Positions 7,216 to 15,500 of a stretch of 18,980 nt of DNA are shown here, in pieces; position 1 is the stretch's first letter, and each line of letters begins with the position of its first letter. The stretch comes from Bacillota bacterium. Lineage in GTDB: Bacteria; Bacillota; Clostridia; Oscillospirales; Acutalibacteraceae. The stretch lies in NCBI GenBank assembly GCA_023412845.1, contig JAEZRH010000122.1, forward strand, positions 1 to 18,980, given 5' to 3'. Both the position numbers and the translations under genes were made by a program. The notes below the pieces were generated by a model, which was not told the origin of the DNA, did no database searches, and saw nothing but the letters and a program-made list of their open reading frames with translations.

Positions 7216-7680
7216 TTAGGAGTCGGATTCTATTTGCCTCCAGCTTTGCAGCTCAAGGATATTGCCCTCCGGGTCTTGCGCATAAACAAATACCGCTTCC
7301 TGCCCGTTCGGATATGCCGCAGTAACCAACTCCCCGACGCTGCCGCCCCTCGCATTTATAATCTCTGCCAAAGTTGCTTCCACATCGTCCACTTCAAAAG
7401 CGATATGAGCAATCCCGGGACGGTTAATCTCCGGGGAGCTCGCTCCTTTCAGCATGTCATATGAAAATATTTCAAGCGTCGGGTGATCTTCGCCATAGCC
7501 GGGCAAAAGAAGATGTTCTCCTGTGATATGTGCGCCGTTTAGCCCTGTAAGTCCGTCCAACCACGCTCCGCGAAGATCACGTGTCTCATTGATGCTTTTG
7601 CAGTGAAGCACAGTCTTATAAAAATGAATCAATCGGCTTGCATCCCTGGCGATAATATTCGTATGGACATAGCGAAACAT
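7216..7680 (-). CDS. VOC (glyoxalase/bleomycin-resistance fold) family protein
   Basis: A 154-residue single protein with two beta-alpha-beta-beta-beta modules of the vicinal oxygen chelate fold. Candidate metal ligands occupy the canonical places: H6, E70, H92 and E143. Supporting stretches are DASRLIHFYKTVL after the first strand, RPGIAHIAFEVDDVEAT, and the end signature DPEGNILEL. It could be a lactoylglutathione-lyase-like enzyme, a thiol-conjugating resistance protein or a dioxygenase-like protein; the sequence does not decide. AGGAG lies 8 nt before the ATG at 7680. The gene looks less G+C-rich than its neighbours and sits directly behind a gene stump, so it may be acquired. Confidence 0.88.
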   Translation of the reverse strand: MFRYVHTNIIARDASRLIHFYKTVLHCKSINETRDLRGAWLDGLTGLNGAHITGEHLLLPGYGEDHPTLEIFSYDMLKGASSPEINRPGIAHIAFEVDDVEATLAEIINARGGSVGELVTAAYPNGQEAVFVYAQDPEGNILELQSWRQIESDS

Positions 7681-7681
7681 G

Positions 7682-7873
7682 TCAGCGACTCCTCACTTTA
7701 CCATGGTATTTAGCGGCTATTGCAGCGAATTTTAACAAGGTACCGTCAACGGAGTCATGAAGATTAACCGGTATTTGTACTTTTTCCCCTATATGATACA
7801 AACGACCCGAATTGCAAACTCCGCTGATCTGCCGCGACCATTGCGGCCCGGCGTCCCGTTCTAAGGGATTATA
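7682..7873 (-). pseudogene. Apparent stump of a Nudix hydrolase gene (N-terminal part)
   Basis: A frame without stops runs from 7873 to a TGA at 7684-7682, one base before the VOC start codon. It has no ATG; a TTG is at 7801. The part translated from about 7770 to 7688 reads VNLHDSVDGTLLKFAAIAAK followed by YHGKV. This resembles the very start of many Nudix hydrolases, where a D-S-V-D-x-x-L-L-K-F-A strand leads to a Y-x-G-K-W-V-F strand. After HGK the similarity stops and the frame ends within five codons, so the Nudix box itself is missing. The VOC ribosome binding site overlaps the last codons. The resemblance is from memory of the family; a protein search would settle it. Confidence 0.4.
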
Positions 7874-7896
7874 TCATATATCGCCCGCTTTTGCAC
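7868..7896 (-). promoter_or_regulatory. Possible promoter for the VOC-lpdA unit
   Basis: A perfect minus-strand TATAAT lies at 7873-7868, with GTGCAA (three of six matches) 17 nt upstream at 7896-7891. If used, the leader before the VOC start would be about 180 nt and would cover the Nudix-like stump. Upstream, CGCCCGC at 7882-7888 can pair with GCGGGCG at 7910-7916, extended by TTTTG/CAAAA, a hairpin of unknown role overlapping this site. Confidence 0.3.
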
Positions 7897-7994
7897 TACT
7901 TCAAAACAGGCGGGCGGCGATCTTTCCCGATATTCCTTGTCCGGCAATCCCGCTTGCATCTTCGGGCAAAATTGCCGTTTTTTTACTCAAATCC

Positions 7995-8023
7995 TTTAAA
8001 GTGAAACGTGTTTGAGATATAAT
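7995..8023 (+). promoter_or_regulatory. Promoter of hprK with internal inverted repeat
   Basis: TTTAAA (7995-8000) and a perfect TATAAT (8018-8023) are 17 nt apart, about 30 nt before the hprK start. The spacer holds the imperfect palindrome TGAAACGTGTTTGA (8002-8015), and CTCAAA at 7986-7991 is the exact inverse of TTTGAG at 8011-8016. The repeat is near, but not at, the spacing of a CcpA cre site. Confidence 0.6.
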
Positions 8024-8054
8024 AATGGTAATGTGACAGAGAGGATGAAGTGCA

Positions 8055-9023
8055 ATGCCCACCCCGACATACACCGTCGCGCTTTCCAAAGTGATCCAGG
8101 AACTGGCCCTGAACCCCATCAGTATGCCCACGGACCCGGATACGGTCTTTGTTTCTTCCACGGACGTCAACCGCCCCGGTCTGGAGCTGAACGGTTTTTA
8201 CGACTATTACGACACCAGCCGCATCATCATTTTCGGCAAAGCCGAAACCGCATTTATCAATTCCATTTCCACCGAACGCCGGCAGGACGTGATGAACGCC
8301 ATGTTCTCGCAGAAACCCCCGGCGGCCATCATCGCAAGGGGTCTGAAACCGGTTCCGGAGCTGGTGGAAGCGACGAAGCGCTACGGCATACCGCTCCTCG
8401 GTTCCCCGGACACGACCTCGGCGGTCGTTGCGAACCTTGTCGCCTTCCTTAATGTAGAGCTCGCGCCCCGCATCACCCGCCACGGAGTGCTGGTCGAGGT
8501 CTACGGCGAAGGGATCCTGCTGGTGGGCGACAGCGGCGTCGGCAAAAGCGAGACCGCAATAGAGCTGATCAAACGCGGGCACCGGCTGATCGCCGACGAC
8601 GCCGTGACGATCCGCCGCGTCTCCGCGAAATCACTCGTAGGCGAAGCGCCGAACAACATCAGGCATTTTATCGAACTGCGCGGCATAGGTATCATTAACG
8701 CGCGGAGAATCTTCGGCATGGGCGCCGTCAAGCTGACGGAAAAAATCGACATGGTGATCAACCTGGAAATCTGGGACAATCAGAAAACATACGACAGGAT
8801 GGGCATCGACAGCGAATATACCGAGATTCTCGGGATCAGGGTTCCCGTGCTGACCATACCGGTCAAGCCCGGACGCAACCTCTCCATCATCATCGAGGTC
8901 GCGGCAATGAACAACCGCCAGAAAAAGATGGGGTACAACGCCGCGGAAGAGCTTCTCAAAAACCTTGGCATGGATGTTTCGACGATGCAGCAGACGGAAA
9001 AAGAGACGAAGCTGAATTTTTAG
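8055..9023 (+). CDS. hprK: HPr kinase/phosphorylase
   Basis: A 322-residue HprK/P, which phosphorylates HPr on a serine with ATP or PPi and removes the phosphate again, setting carbon-catabolite control in Firmicutes. The N-terminal domain (about residues 1-130) is followed by the kinase domain with H143 (RHGV), the P-loop GDSGVGKS at 158-165, the acidic pair D181-D182, the family signature ELRGIGIIN at 207-215 and the KPGRNL loop at 271-276. Length is normal (about 310-325). AGGA lies 9 nt before the ATG. It heads the run hprK-PHP-murB-rapZ-whiA-dnaE. Confidence 0.97.
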   Translation: MPTPTYTVALSKVIQELALNPISMPTDPDTVFVSSTDVNRPGLELNGFYDYYDTSRIIIFGKAETAFINSISTERRQDVMNAMFSQKPPAAIIARGLKPVPELVEATKRYGIPLLGSPDTTSAVVANLVAFLNVELAPRITRHGVLVEVYGEGILLVGDSGVGKSETAIELIKRGHRLIADDAVTIRRVSAKSLVGEAPNNIRHFIELRGIGIINARRIFGMGAVKLTEKIDMVINLEIWDNQKTYDRMGIDSEYTEILGIRVPVLTIPVKPGRNLSIIIEVAAMNNRQKKMGYNAAEELLKNLGMDVSTMQQTEKETKLNF

Positions 9024-9029
9024 GAAAGC

Positions 9030-9046
9030 GCCGCCTTTGGCGGCTT
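9030..9046 (+). terminator. Short hairpin between hprK and the PHP gene (weak terminator or attenuator)
   Basis: GCCGCC and GGCGGC enclose a TTT loop and are followed by TTCTT. The T tract is short and interrupted, so I expect partial read-through at most. Confidence 0.4.
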
Positions 9047-9094
9047 CTTAAAATATAACGAACGAAGAAACAGAAACGGAAACGGAGACAGAAA

Positions 9095-9844
9095 ATGCAT
9101 CTGATAGCGGATATGCACATGCACACGGTCGCTTCGACCCACGCATACAGCACTCTGGGGGAGATGGTCCACGCCGCGTCGCAAAGAGGCCTCTACGCCA
9201 TGGCCGTCACCGACCACGGCTCACGGATGCCCGGCGCGCCGGGAAAATGGTATTTTGAAAACCTGAAGGTCATCCCCCGCATCCTCGAAGGAGTCCTCGT
9301 CCTGCGCGGGCAGGAAACGGACGTGCTGGACTGCGACGGCAACACCGACCTGAACGAACAGGACGCAAAGCTTCTCGACTGGGTGGTCGCATCCATCCAC
9401 AGGCCCGTTTTCGGGGACGCCGGCGGCAGCGTCGAATCCATTACAAACGCGTGGCTGAACATCGCCAAGGACCCGAAGATCAACGTCATCGGGCACAGCG
9501 GCTCCATCCGGTACGAATACGACTATGAAAAGGTCATTCCTGAATTCGGCCGCGAGGGCAAGCTGGTCGAAATGAACGAAGGCACGTTCCTCTCCCGCCC
9601 CGATTCCGTCACGAACTGCGTGAAGATCATGAAGCTGTGCAAAAAGCACCGGGTCCCCATCATCGTCGATTCGGACTCGCACTTTTACACCTACGTGGGC
9701 CGCTGTGAAAACTGCCTGAGAATCCTGGAGGAGATAGATTTCCCCGAGGAACTTGTGGTCAACGCTGATATCGGCCGCTTCCGGGACTATCTCAAACGGT
9801 ACACGCATGTTTTCGAGGACCCCGCGGCTGCGTCCGCCCTGTAA
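9095..9844 (+). CDS. PHP-domain phosphoesterase, YcdX-like
   Basis: A 249-residue protein consisting of one PHP (polymerase and histidinol phosphatase) domain. The metal-binding set is complete: D6, H8 and H10 (DMHMH), D40-H41 (TDHG), E74 (GQE), H102 (SIH), H134 (GHSG), E159 or E162 (VEMNEG), and D194/H196 (SDSH). The layout matches the YcdX subgroup, trinuclear-zinc phosphatases whose natural substrate is unclear. It starts 71 nt after hprK with GGAGA before the ATG, and ends 21 nt before murB. Its place between hprK and murB is common in Clostridia, but the substrate cannot be read from this. Confidence 0.9.
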   Translation: MHLIADMHMHTVASTHAYSTLGEMVHAASQRGLYAMAVTDHGSRMPGAPGKWYFENLKVIPRILEGVLVLRGQETDVLDCDGNTDLNEQDAKLLDWVVASIHRPVFGDAGGSVESITNAWLNIAKDPKINVIGHSGSIRYEYDYEKVIPEFGREGKLVEMNEGTFLSRPDSVTNCVKIMKLCKKHRVPIIVDSDSHFYTYVGRCENCLRILEEIDFPEELVVNADIGRFRDYLKRYTHVFEDPAAASAL

Positions 9845-9865
9845 ATCAAATAACCGGAGGACAAT

Positions 9866-10774
9866 ATGGATCATCTGGAGGAACTGGAAACGCTCGCCGT
9901 CTCGCTAGGCTGCGAAGCCCGCAGGGACGAACCGATGAGCCGGCACACTACCTTTCAGATCGGCGGACCCGCTGACCTTTTCATCACCGCAAGAAGCCGC
10001 CCCGACCTGCAGAAGCTGTGCGGAAAAGCGGCCGGACTGGAAATTCCGGTGTTCCCCCTCGGGAACGGCTCGAATTTGCTGGTCCGGGACGCTGGGCTCC
10101 GCGGCGTGGTGATCGCCTTCGGCGGCGAGCTCAAACAGATTTCGCTCTGCGGCGAAACCATGCTGGAATGCGGCGCCGGCGCGTCGCTCGCTTCCGTCTG
10201 CAATTTTGCAAAAAACAGAGCCCTCACGGGGCTTGAATTTGCCTGGGGAATCCCGGGGTCCGTCGGAGGGGCCGCGTTTATGAACGCCGGTGCCTACGAC
10301 CACTGCGTGTCGGAAGCCATCGCCGCCTGCTCCCACGTTGCAAAAGACGGCGGATACGGGGAGTTCAAGGGGGAAGCCCTGGATTTCGGCTACCGGCACA
10401 GCGCCTATTCCGGCCGGAAGTACCTCATCACGGGGGTCCGCATCCTTTTGAAGCACGGGAACATGGACGACATCGCCGCCCGGATGGAAGAGCTCTACGG
10501 GAGGCGCAAAGCGAAACAGCCGCTGGAGATGCCGAGCGCAGGCAGCGTTTTCAAGCGCCCGGAGGGTCGTTTTGCCGGAGCGCTGATCGAACAGTGCGGC
10601 CTGAAGGGAAGGCGCGTCGGCGGTGCCGCCGTCAGTGAAAAGCACGCCGGATTCATCGTGAATCTGGGCGGGGCGACCTGCGCCGATGTGCAGGCTCTCA
10701 TCGCGCTGATTCAGGAAACCGTGTTCCGCGAGACGGGGGTCCGCCTGGAATGCGAAGTACAGCTTGCCGGCTGA
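9866..10774 (+). CDS. murB: UDP-N-acetylenolpyruvoylglucosamine reductase
   Basis: A 302-residue type II MurB, the FAD-dependent enzyme that reduces UDP-GlcNAc-enolpyruvate with NADPH to UDP-MurNAc in the cytoplasm, the second committed step of peptidoglycan synthesis. FAD-binding motifs HTTFQIGGPAD (27-37) and LGNGSNLLVRD (65-75) are clear, followed by GLEFAWGIPGSVGGAAFMNAG (122-142). R177 in FGYRHS, the proton-donor serine S227 in PSAGSVFKRP, and the catalytic C-terminal glutamate near residue 295-297 are present. The Tyr-containing loop of type I enzymes is missing, as expected for Firmicutes. CGGAGG lies 5 nt before the ATG. Confidence 0.97.
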   Translation: MDHLEELETLAVSLGCEARRDEPMSRHTTFQIGGPADLFITARSRPDLQKLCGKAAGLEIPVFPLGNGSNLLVRDAGLRGVVIAFGGELKQISLCGETMLECGAGASLASVCNFAKNRALTGLEFAWGIPGSVGGAAFMNAGAYDHCVSEAIAACSHVAKDGGYGEFKGEALDFGYRHSAYSGRKYLITGVRILLKHGNMDDIAARMEELYGRRKAKQPLEMPSAGSVFKRPEGRFAGALIEQCGLKGRRVGGAAVSEKHAGFIVNLGGATCADVQALIALIQETVFRETGVRLECEVQLAG

Positions 10775-10788
10775 TGTTGGAGGAAACA

Positions 10789-11649
10789 ATGGATTTTTTA
10801 ATTGTCACGGGACTTTCAGGTGCCGGAAAGACGAGGGCCATCAACGCCCTTGAGGATATCGGCTTTTTCTGCGCGGACAACATTCCGCCGCAGCTGATCC
10901 CGACTTTTTACGAACTGTCTCAGCAGGCGAAAAGCAACCTGTCGCACGTTGCCGTCGTCACGGACATCCGCGGGGGCGACATGTTCTCCACGCTTGCTGC
11001 GACGCTTGACCGCATGCAGGACGAGCACAAGGATTTTAAAATCCTTTTTCTCGACGCCAACGACTACGTGCTGATCAACCGCTTTAAGGAAACAAGACGC
11101 AAGCACCCTCTGGCGGAAAACTGCCTTGGTTCCCTCGAACAGGCCGTGAAGCTGGAGCGGGAAATGCTGCGGCAGACGAAGGAACGCGCCGATTACATCA
11201 TCGACACCTCTTCCCTTTCGCCCGCGCAGCTGAAGGAGCGGATTTCCAGCCTTTTTCTGGGCGACGCTTCCGACGCGCTCCTGATCCACTGCGTTTCGTT
11301 CGGGTTCAAATTCGGGCTTCCGACCGAGGCCGACCTCGTCTTCGACGTGCGGTGCCTGCCAAACCCGTTCTATGTTGAAAATCTGAAGCACCTGACCGGT
11401 CTGGACAAGCCTGTGCAGGATTACGTGCTGAACTCCGACGCGACGCAGGGGGTTATCAAACGGATGTTCGACCTGATCGACTATATGATCCCGCTGTACT
11501 GCAACGAAGGAAAAAGCCAGCTTGTCGTGGCGATCGGCTGCACCGGCGGGCACCACCGCTCGGTCACCCTGGCGCAGGTCCTGTACGACCACCTGCTGGA
11601 ACAAAACCTGCGCGCAAGCGTGAACCATCGGGATGTTCAGAAAAAATAA
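10789..11649 (+). CDS. rapZ: RNase adapter protein RapZ / YvcJ-family nucleotide-binding protein
   Basis: A 286-residue RapZ/YvcJ. In E. coli RapZ guides RNase E to the small RNA GlmZ and so controls amino-sugar synthesis; in Firmicutes the YvcJ homologue binds and hydrolyses nucleotides and its target is less clear. The P-loop GLSGAGKT is at residues 8-15, GFFCADNIPPQL follows, and the C-terminal domain carries FDVRCLPNPFY and the signature GCTGGHHRSV. I chose the ATG at 10789 because TTGGAGG precedes it by 7 nt and it gives the family N-terminus; an in-frame codon at 10750 lies inside murB. The gap to murB is 14 nt and to whiA 11 nt. Confidence 0.96.
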   Translation: MDFLIVTGLSGAGKTRAINALEDIGFFCADNIPPQLIPTFYELSQQAKSNLSHVAVVTDIRGGDMFSTLAATLDRMQDEHKDFKILFLDANDYVLINRFKETRRKHPLAENCLGSLEQAVKLEREMLRQTKERADYIIDTSSLSPAQLKERISSLFLGDASDALLIHCVSFGFKFGLPTEADLVFDVRCLPNPFYVENLKHLTGLDKPVQDYVLNSDATQGVIKRMFDLIDYMIPLYCNEGKSQLVVAIGCTGGHHRSVTLAQVLYDHLLEQNLRASVNHRDVQKK

Positions 11650-11660
11650 GGGGATTCGCC

Positions 11661-12584
11661 ATGTCGTTCGCTTCCGACACAAAAAACGAACTGTGCAGGA
11701 TAGAGCCGCAGCAGTGCTGCCGAAAGGCGGAATGCTACGGCCTGCTTTTATGCGGGCGGAATTTTGCCGATGCCGGCGTCTCCCTTACGACCGAAAACCG
11801 TGCCGTCGCACGGCGGGCGGCGCAGTTCGCGGCTGAAACGGCCGGAGCCGTCATGGACGTGGCTTCTTCGGAATTGCATAAAAAGAGCAGCGCCCATTCG
11901 TTCACGGTCTGCGCGGCGGGATCCGGGGAAACGCGGAAGGTTCTCTCCTTTCTGGGGCACACAGGCAGGGAGATCAGCCTTCGCATCAACCTGGGGAATC
12001 TTGAAAACGAATGCTGCCATGCGGCGTTCCTGCGCGGGGCGTTTCTCTCCTGCGGGACCGTCAGCGACCCGGAAGCCGATTATCGCTTGGAATTCGCCGT
12101 TCCCTACATGAACCTCGCAAAAGACCTGATCGGGCTGATAGGCGATATCCTTGAACCTGACTTTCAGCCACGGCTGGCGCGCCGCAGAGGCTCGTTTGTT
12201 GTTTACGTCAAGGGCGGCGAAAAAGTGGCGGATTTTCTGACCTATCTCGGCGCGCCGTCGGCCGCCATGAAAATGATCCAGGTCCGCATGCTGAAGGAGC
12301 TGCGCAACAACGTCAACCGGCAGACGAATTTTGAAACGGCCAACCTTTCGAAAACCGCTTCCGCAGCCGCCCAGGAGGTTCTGGCGATCGAAAAGATACG
12401 GAAACTCTGCGGAATCGGCGCCCTGCCGGAAGAACTGCGCGAGCTTGCGGAGCTTCGTTATCAGAACCCGGAAATGTCGCTGCGGGAACTGGGTCGGGGC
12501 CTTTCCCGGCCTCTGAGCCGCTCCGGCGTTCACCACCGGATGAAACGCATTGTGGAATTCTCGGAAAATCTGGAAAGGGGATAA
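11661..12584 (+). CDS. whiA: DNA-binding protein WhiA
   Basis: A 307-residue WhiA, a transcription factor needed for sporulation septation in Streptomyces and linked to cell division and chromosome segregation in Bacillus. The N-terminal half has the degenerate LAGLIDADG homing-endonuclease fold (CHAAFLRGAFLSCGTVSDP at residues 119-137). The C-terminal third carries the helix-turn-helix, with LPEELRELAELRYQNPEMSL at 255-274 followed by SRSGVHHRMKRI. AAGGGG lies 6 nt before the ATG. The terminal codons overlap possible dnaE starts. The family neighbour YvcK/MgfA, usually between rapZ and whiA, is not here. Confidence 0.96.
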   Translation: MSFASDTKNELCRIEPQQCCRKAECYGLLLCGRNFADAGVSLTTENRAVARRAAQFAAETAGAVMDVASSELHKKSSAHSFTVCAAGSGETRKVLSFLGHTGREISLRINLGNLENECCHAAFLRGAFLSCGTVSDPEADYRLEFAVPYMNLAKDLIGLIGDILEPDFQPRLARRRGSFVVYVKGGEKVADFLTYLGAPSAAMKMIQVRMLKELRNNVNRQTNFETANLSKTASAAAQEVLAIEKIRKLCGIGALPEELRELAELRYQNPEMSLRELGRGLSRPLSRSGVHHRMKRIVEFSENLERG

Positions 12585-12594
12585 TGCGGAGTTG
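12575..12594 (+). promoter_or_regulatory. dnaE translation start region with a decoy ATG
   Basis: The last codons of whiA contain AAAGGGG (12574-12580), the only good Shine-Dalgarno sequence. The nearest ATG (12584-12586, overlapping the whiA TAA) is out of frame with dnaE. The in-frame codon that gives the family N-terminus is TTG at 12592-12594. Confidence 0.55.
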
Positions 12595-15500
12595 TTCGTC
12601 CATCTTCATCTGCACAGCGAATACAGCCTTCTCGACGGTGCCTGCCGCATCCGCCGTCTGGTCGACACTGCGGCCGAGCGGGGCGACACCGCCGTCGCCG
12701 TGACGGACCACGGCGTGATGTACGGCGCCGTTGATTTTTACAAATATGCGAAATCGAAGGGAATCAGGCCGATCATCGGCTGCGAAGTTTATGTGGCGCA
12801 GCGGACGCGGTTCGACCGGGTGCACGAGCTCGATTCCGAACACAAGCACCTTGTCCTGCTCTGTGAAAACAACACCGGATACCAGAACCTGGCGAAGCTG
12901 GTGTCGCTTTCCTGGACGGAAGGCTTCTATTCCAAACCGCGTGTGGACTACGAGCTGCTGGAACAGTACCATGAAGGGCTCATCGCCCTTTCCGCCTGTC
13001 TTGCGGGGGAAGTCGCCCGCAATCTCACGGCTGGCGACTATGATGGCGCAAAGGCCGCGGCCCTGCGCTACGACGGCATCTTTGGCCGGGGCAACTTCTT
13101 CCTGGAGCTTCAGGACCACGGCCTGCGCGAGCAGAAACAGATCAATCCCTCCATTCTCAAACTGTCGAAAGAGACCGGGATCCCCCTCGTTGTAACGAAC
13201 GACTGCCATTACATCCGCCCCGAGGACAGCCGGATGCACCACGTCCTGCTGTGCATCCAGACGAACCACACCATACAAGACAAAGACGGGATGGAATTCG
13301 GCAGCGACCAGTTCTATTACAAGACGGAAGAGGAAATGCGCGCGCTCTTCCCGCAGGCGCCGGAGGCAGCGGACAACACCGTAAAGATCGCGGAACGCTG
13401 CCAAGTGGAATTTGAGTTCGGCAAGACGAAGCTCCCCCGCTTCGACACGCCGGACGGAAGCGGCAACATCGAATATTTCCGCAGAAAATGCTATGCGGGG
13501 CTCCGTGAGAAATACGGAGAACACCCGGACCAGAACATTGCGGACCGGCTGGAATACGAGCTTGCCACCATAGAGCAGATGGGGTACGTCAACTACTACC
13601 TGATCGTGCACGATTTTGTACGCTACGCCAAAGAGGTCGGCATCCCGGTGGGGCCCGGACGAGGCTCCGGAGCTGGAAGCCTCGCCGCGTACTGCATCGG
13701 CATCACCGGCATCGACCCCATACGCTACGACCTGCTGTTCGAACGCTTTCTGAATCCGGAGCGCGTCAGCATGCCGGATTTCGACATCGACTTTGCCGAC
13801 GAACGCAGGCCCGAAATGATCGACTACGTCGTGCGCAAATACGGTGCGGACCACGTGGCGCAGATCGTTACATTCGGCACCATGGCCGCCCGCGGCTCCA
13901 TCCGCGACGTCGGGCGCGTGATGGCGATGCCCTACGCCAAAGTGGATGAGATCGCAAAGCTGATCCCCATGGAACCGAACATCACGCTCGACAAGGCTCT
14001 GGAGGCTTCCCCGGAGCTGAAACAGCGGTACGACACCGACCCGCAGGTGCACGACCTGATCGACATGGCGAGGCAGCTTGAGGGCATGCCGCGCAACGCT
14101 TCCACCCATGCGGCGGGCGTCGTCATTACCGACAGGCCCGTGGCGGAATACGTTCCGCTCGCGAAGAACGGCGATTCCGTCGTGACGCAGTACACCATGA
14201 CCGCGCTGGAAGAGCTGGGCCTGCTGAAAATGGATTTTCTTGGCCTCCGCAATCTTTCCGTTATCCGCAACGCGCAGGATATGATCGAAAAGCAGAAGCC
14301 CGGGTTCCGGATCGAAGACATTCCCATGGACGACGGCGCGGTCTTCGACATGCTTTCGGCGGGAAATACCGACGGCGTGTTCCAGTTCGAATCGGGCGGA
14401 ATGCGCAATGTTCTCATGCAATTGGGCCCGGAAAACATCGAAGACCTCATCGCCGTAAATTCCCTTTACCGCCCGGGGCCGATGGAGATGATCCCGCGCT
14501 ATATTGAAAACCGCCACAATCCTAAGAAAGTTACCTATCGCCATCCCCTGCTGAAGAACATCCTGAACGTTACCTACGGGTGCATCGTCTATCAGGAACA
14601 GGTCATGCAGATTTTCCGTTCGCTCGCGGGGTATTCCCTTGGCCGCGCCGACATCGTGCGCCGCGCCATGAGCAAAAAGAAAAAGGACGTCATGGCACGC
14701 GAGGAGGAAATCTTCATCCACGGCCTGACGGACAAAAACGGCAAAGTCGAGGTTGAGGGCTGCGTGCGCCGCGGTGTGGACGAGCAGACCGCCAAAGCCA
14801 TCTACGGCGAAATGGCAAGCTTTGCTTCCTACGCGTTCAACAAATCTCACGCGGCGGCCTACGCCGTCGTCAGCTACCAAACCGCCTGGTTGAAATGCCA
14901 TTACCCCCGCGAGTACATGGCCGCCCTTCTGACCAGCGTGCTGGACAACACCAATAAGCTTTCCACTTATATTGCGGAATGCCTGCGCCTGGAAATCCAC
15001 GTGCTGCCGCCCCACGTAAACGAGAGCGGCAGCGGTTTCACCGTTTCCGGAAAGAACATCCGCTTCGGCCTCCTCGCTATACGGAATCTCGGCAAAGGAT
15101 TCATCGATTCCATGATCGAGGAACGGGAATCGAAAGGGAAATTCACTTCCTTTTTCGATTTCTGCAAACGGATGTACGACGGCCTGAACCGCAGGTCCCT
15201 GGAAAGCCTTGTCAAATGCGGCGCCCTGGACGGTCTGGGAGCAAACCGGCGGCAAATGCTTTCCGGTTCCGACACGGTGCTGACCTGGATCACCGACGAT
15301 AAAAAGCAGAACGTCGACGGCCAGATCGGATTTTTTGATATCGCCCCTCAGCAGGAACAGCGGGATTTTCAACTGGGACCGGAGCCGGACCTGAGCCCTG
15401 CGGACAAGCTGGCCATGGAAAAGGAAGTAACCGGCATGTATCTTTCAGGGCACCCGATGGCGGCCTACGCCGCCATGTACGATGCGCTGCACGCAGTCCG

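Noticed and set aside
8002..8015. CcpA cre site in the hprK promoter
   Set aside because: The half-sites are similar but the CG centre is displaced by one base from the cre consensus, so I list it only as an unidentified inverted repeat.
11779..12120. Homing endonuclease or intein in whiA
   Set aside because: The LAGLIDADG-like motif is the normal degenerate domain of all WhiA proteins; the gene has ordinary length and no insertion.
12313..15372. A 1019-codon open frame on the minus strand opposite dnaE and the end of whiA
   Set aside because: It has no recognisable domain and mirrors the codon periodicity of the strongly conserved dnaE on the other strand. Long antisense frames are a usual by-product of G+C-rich genes.
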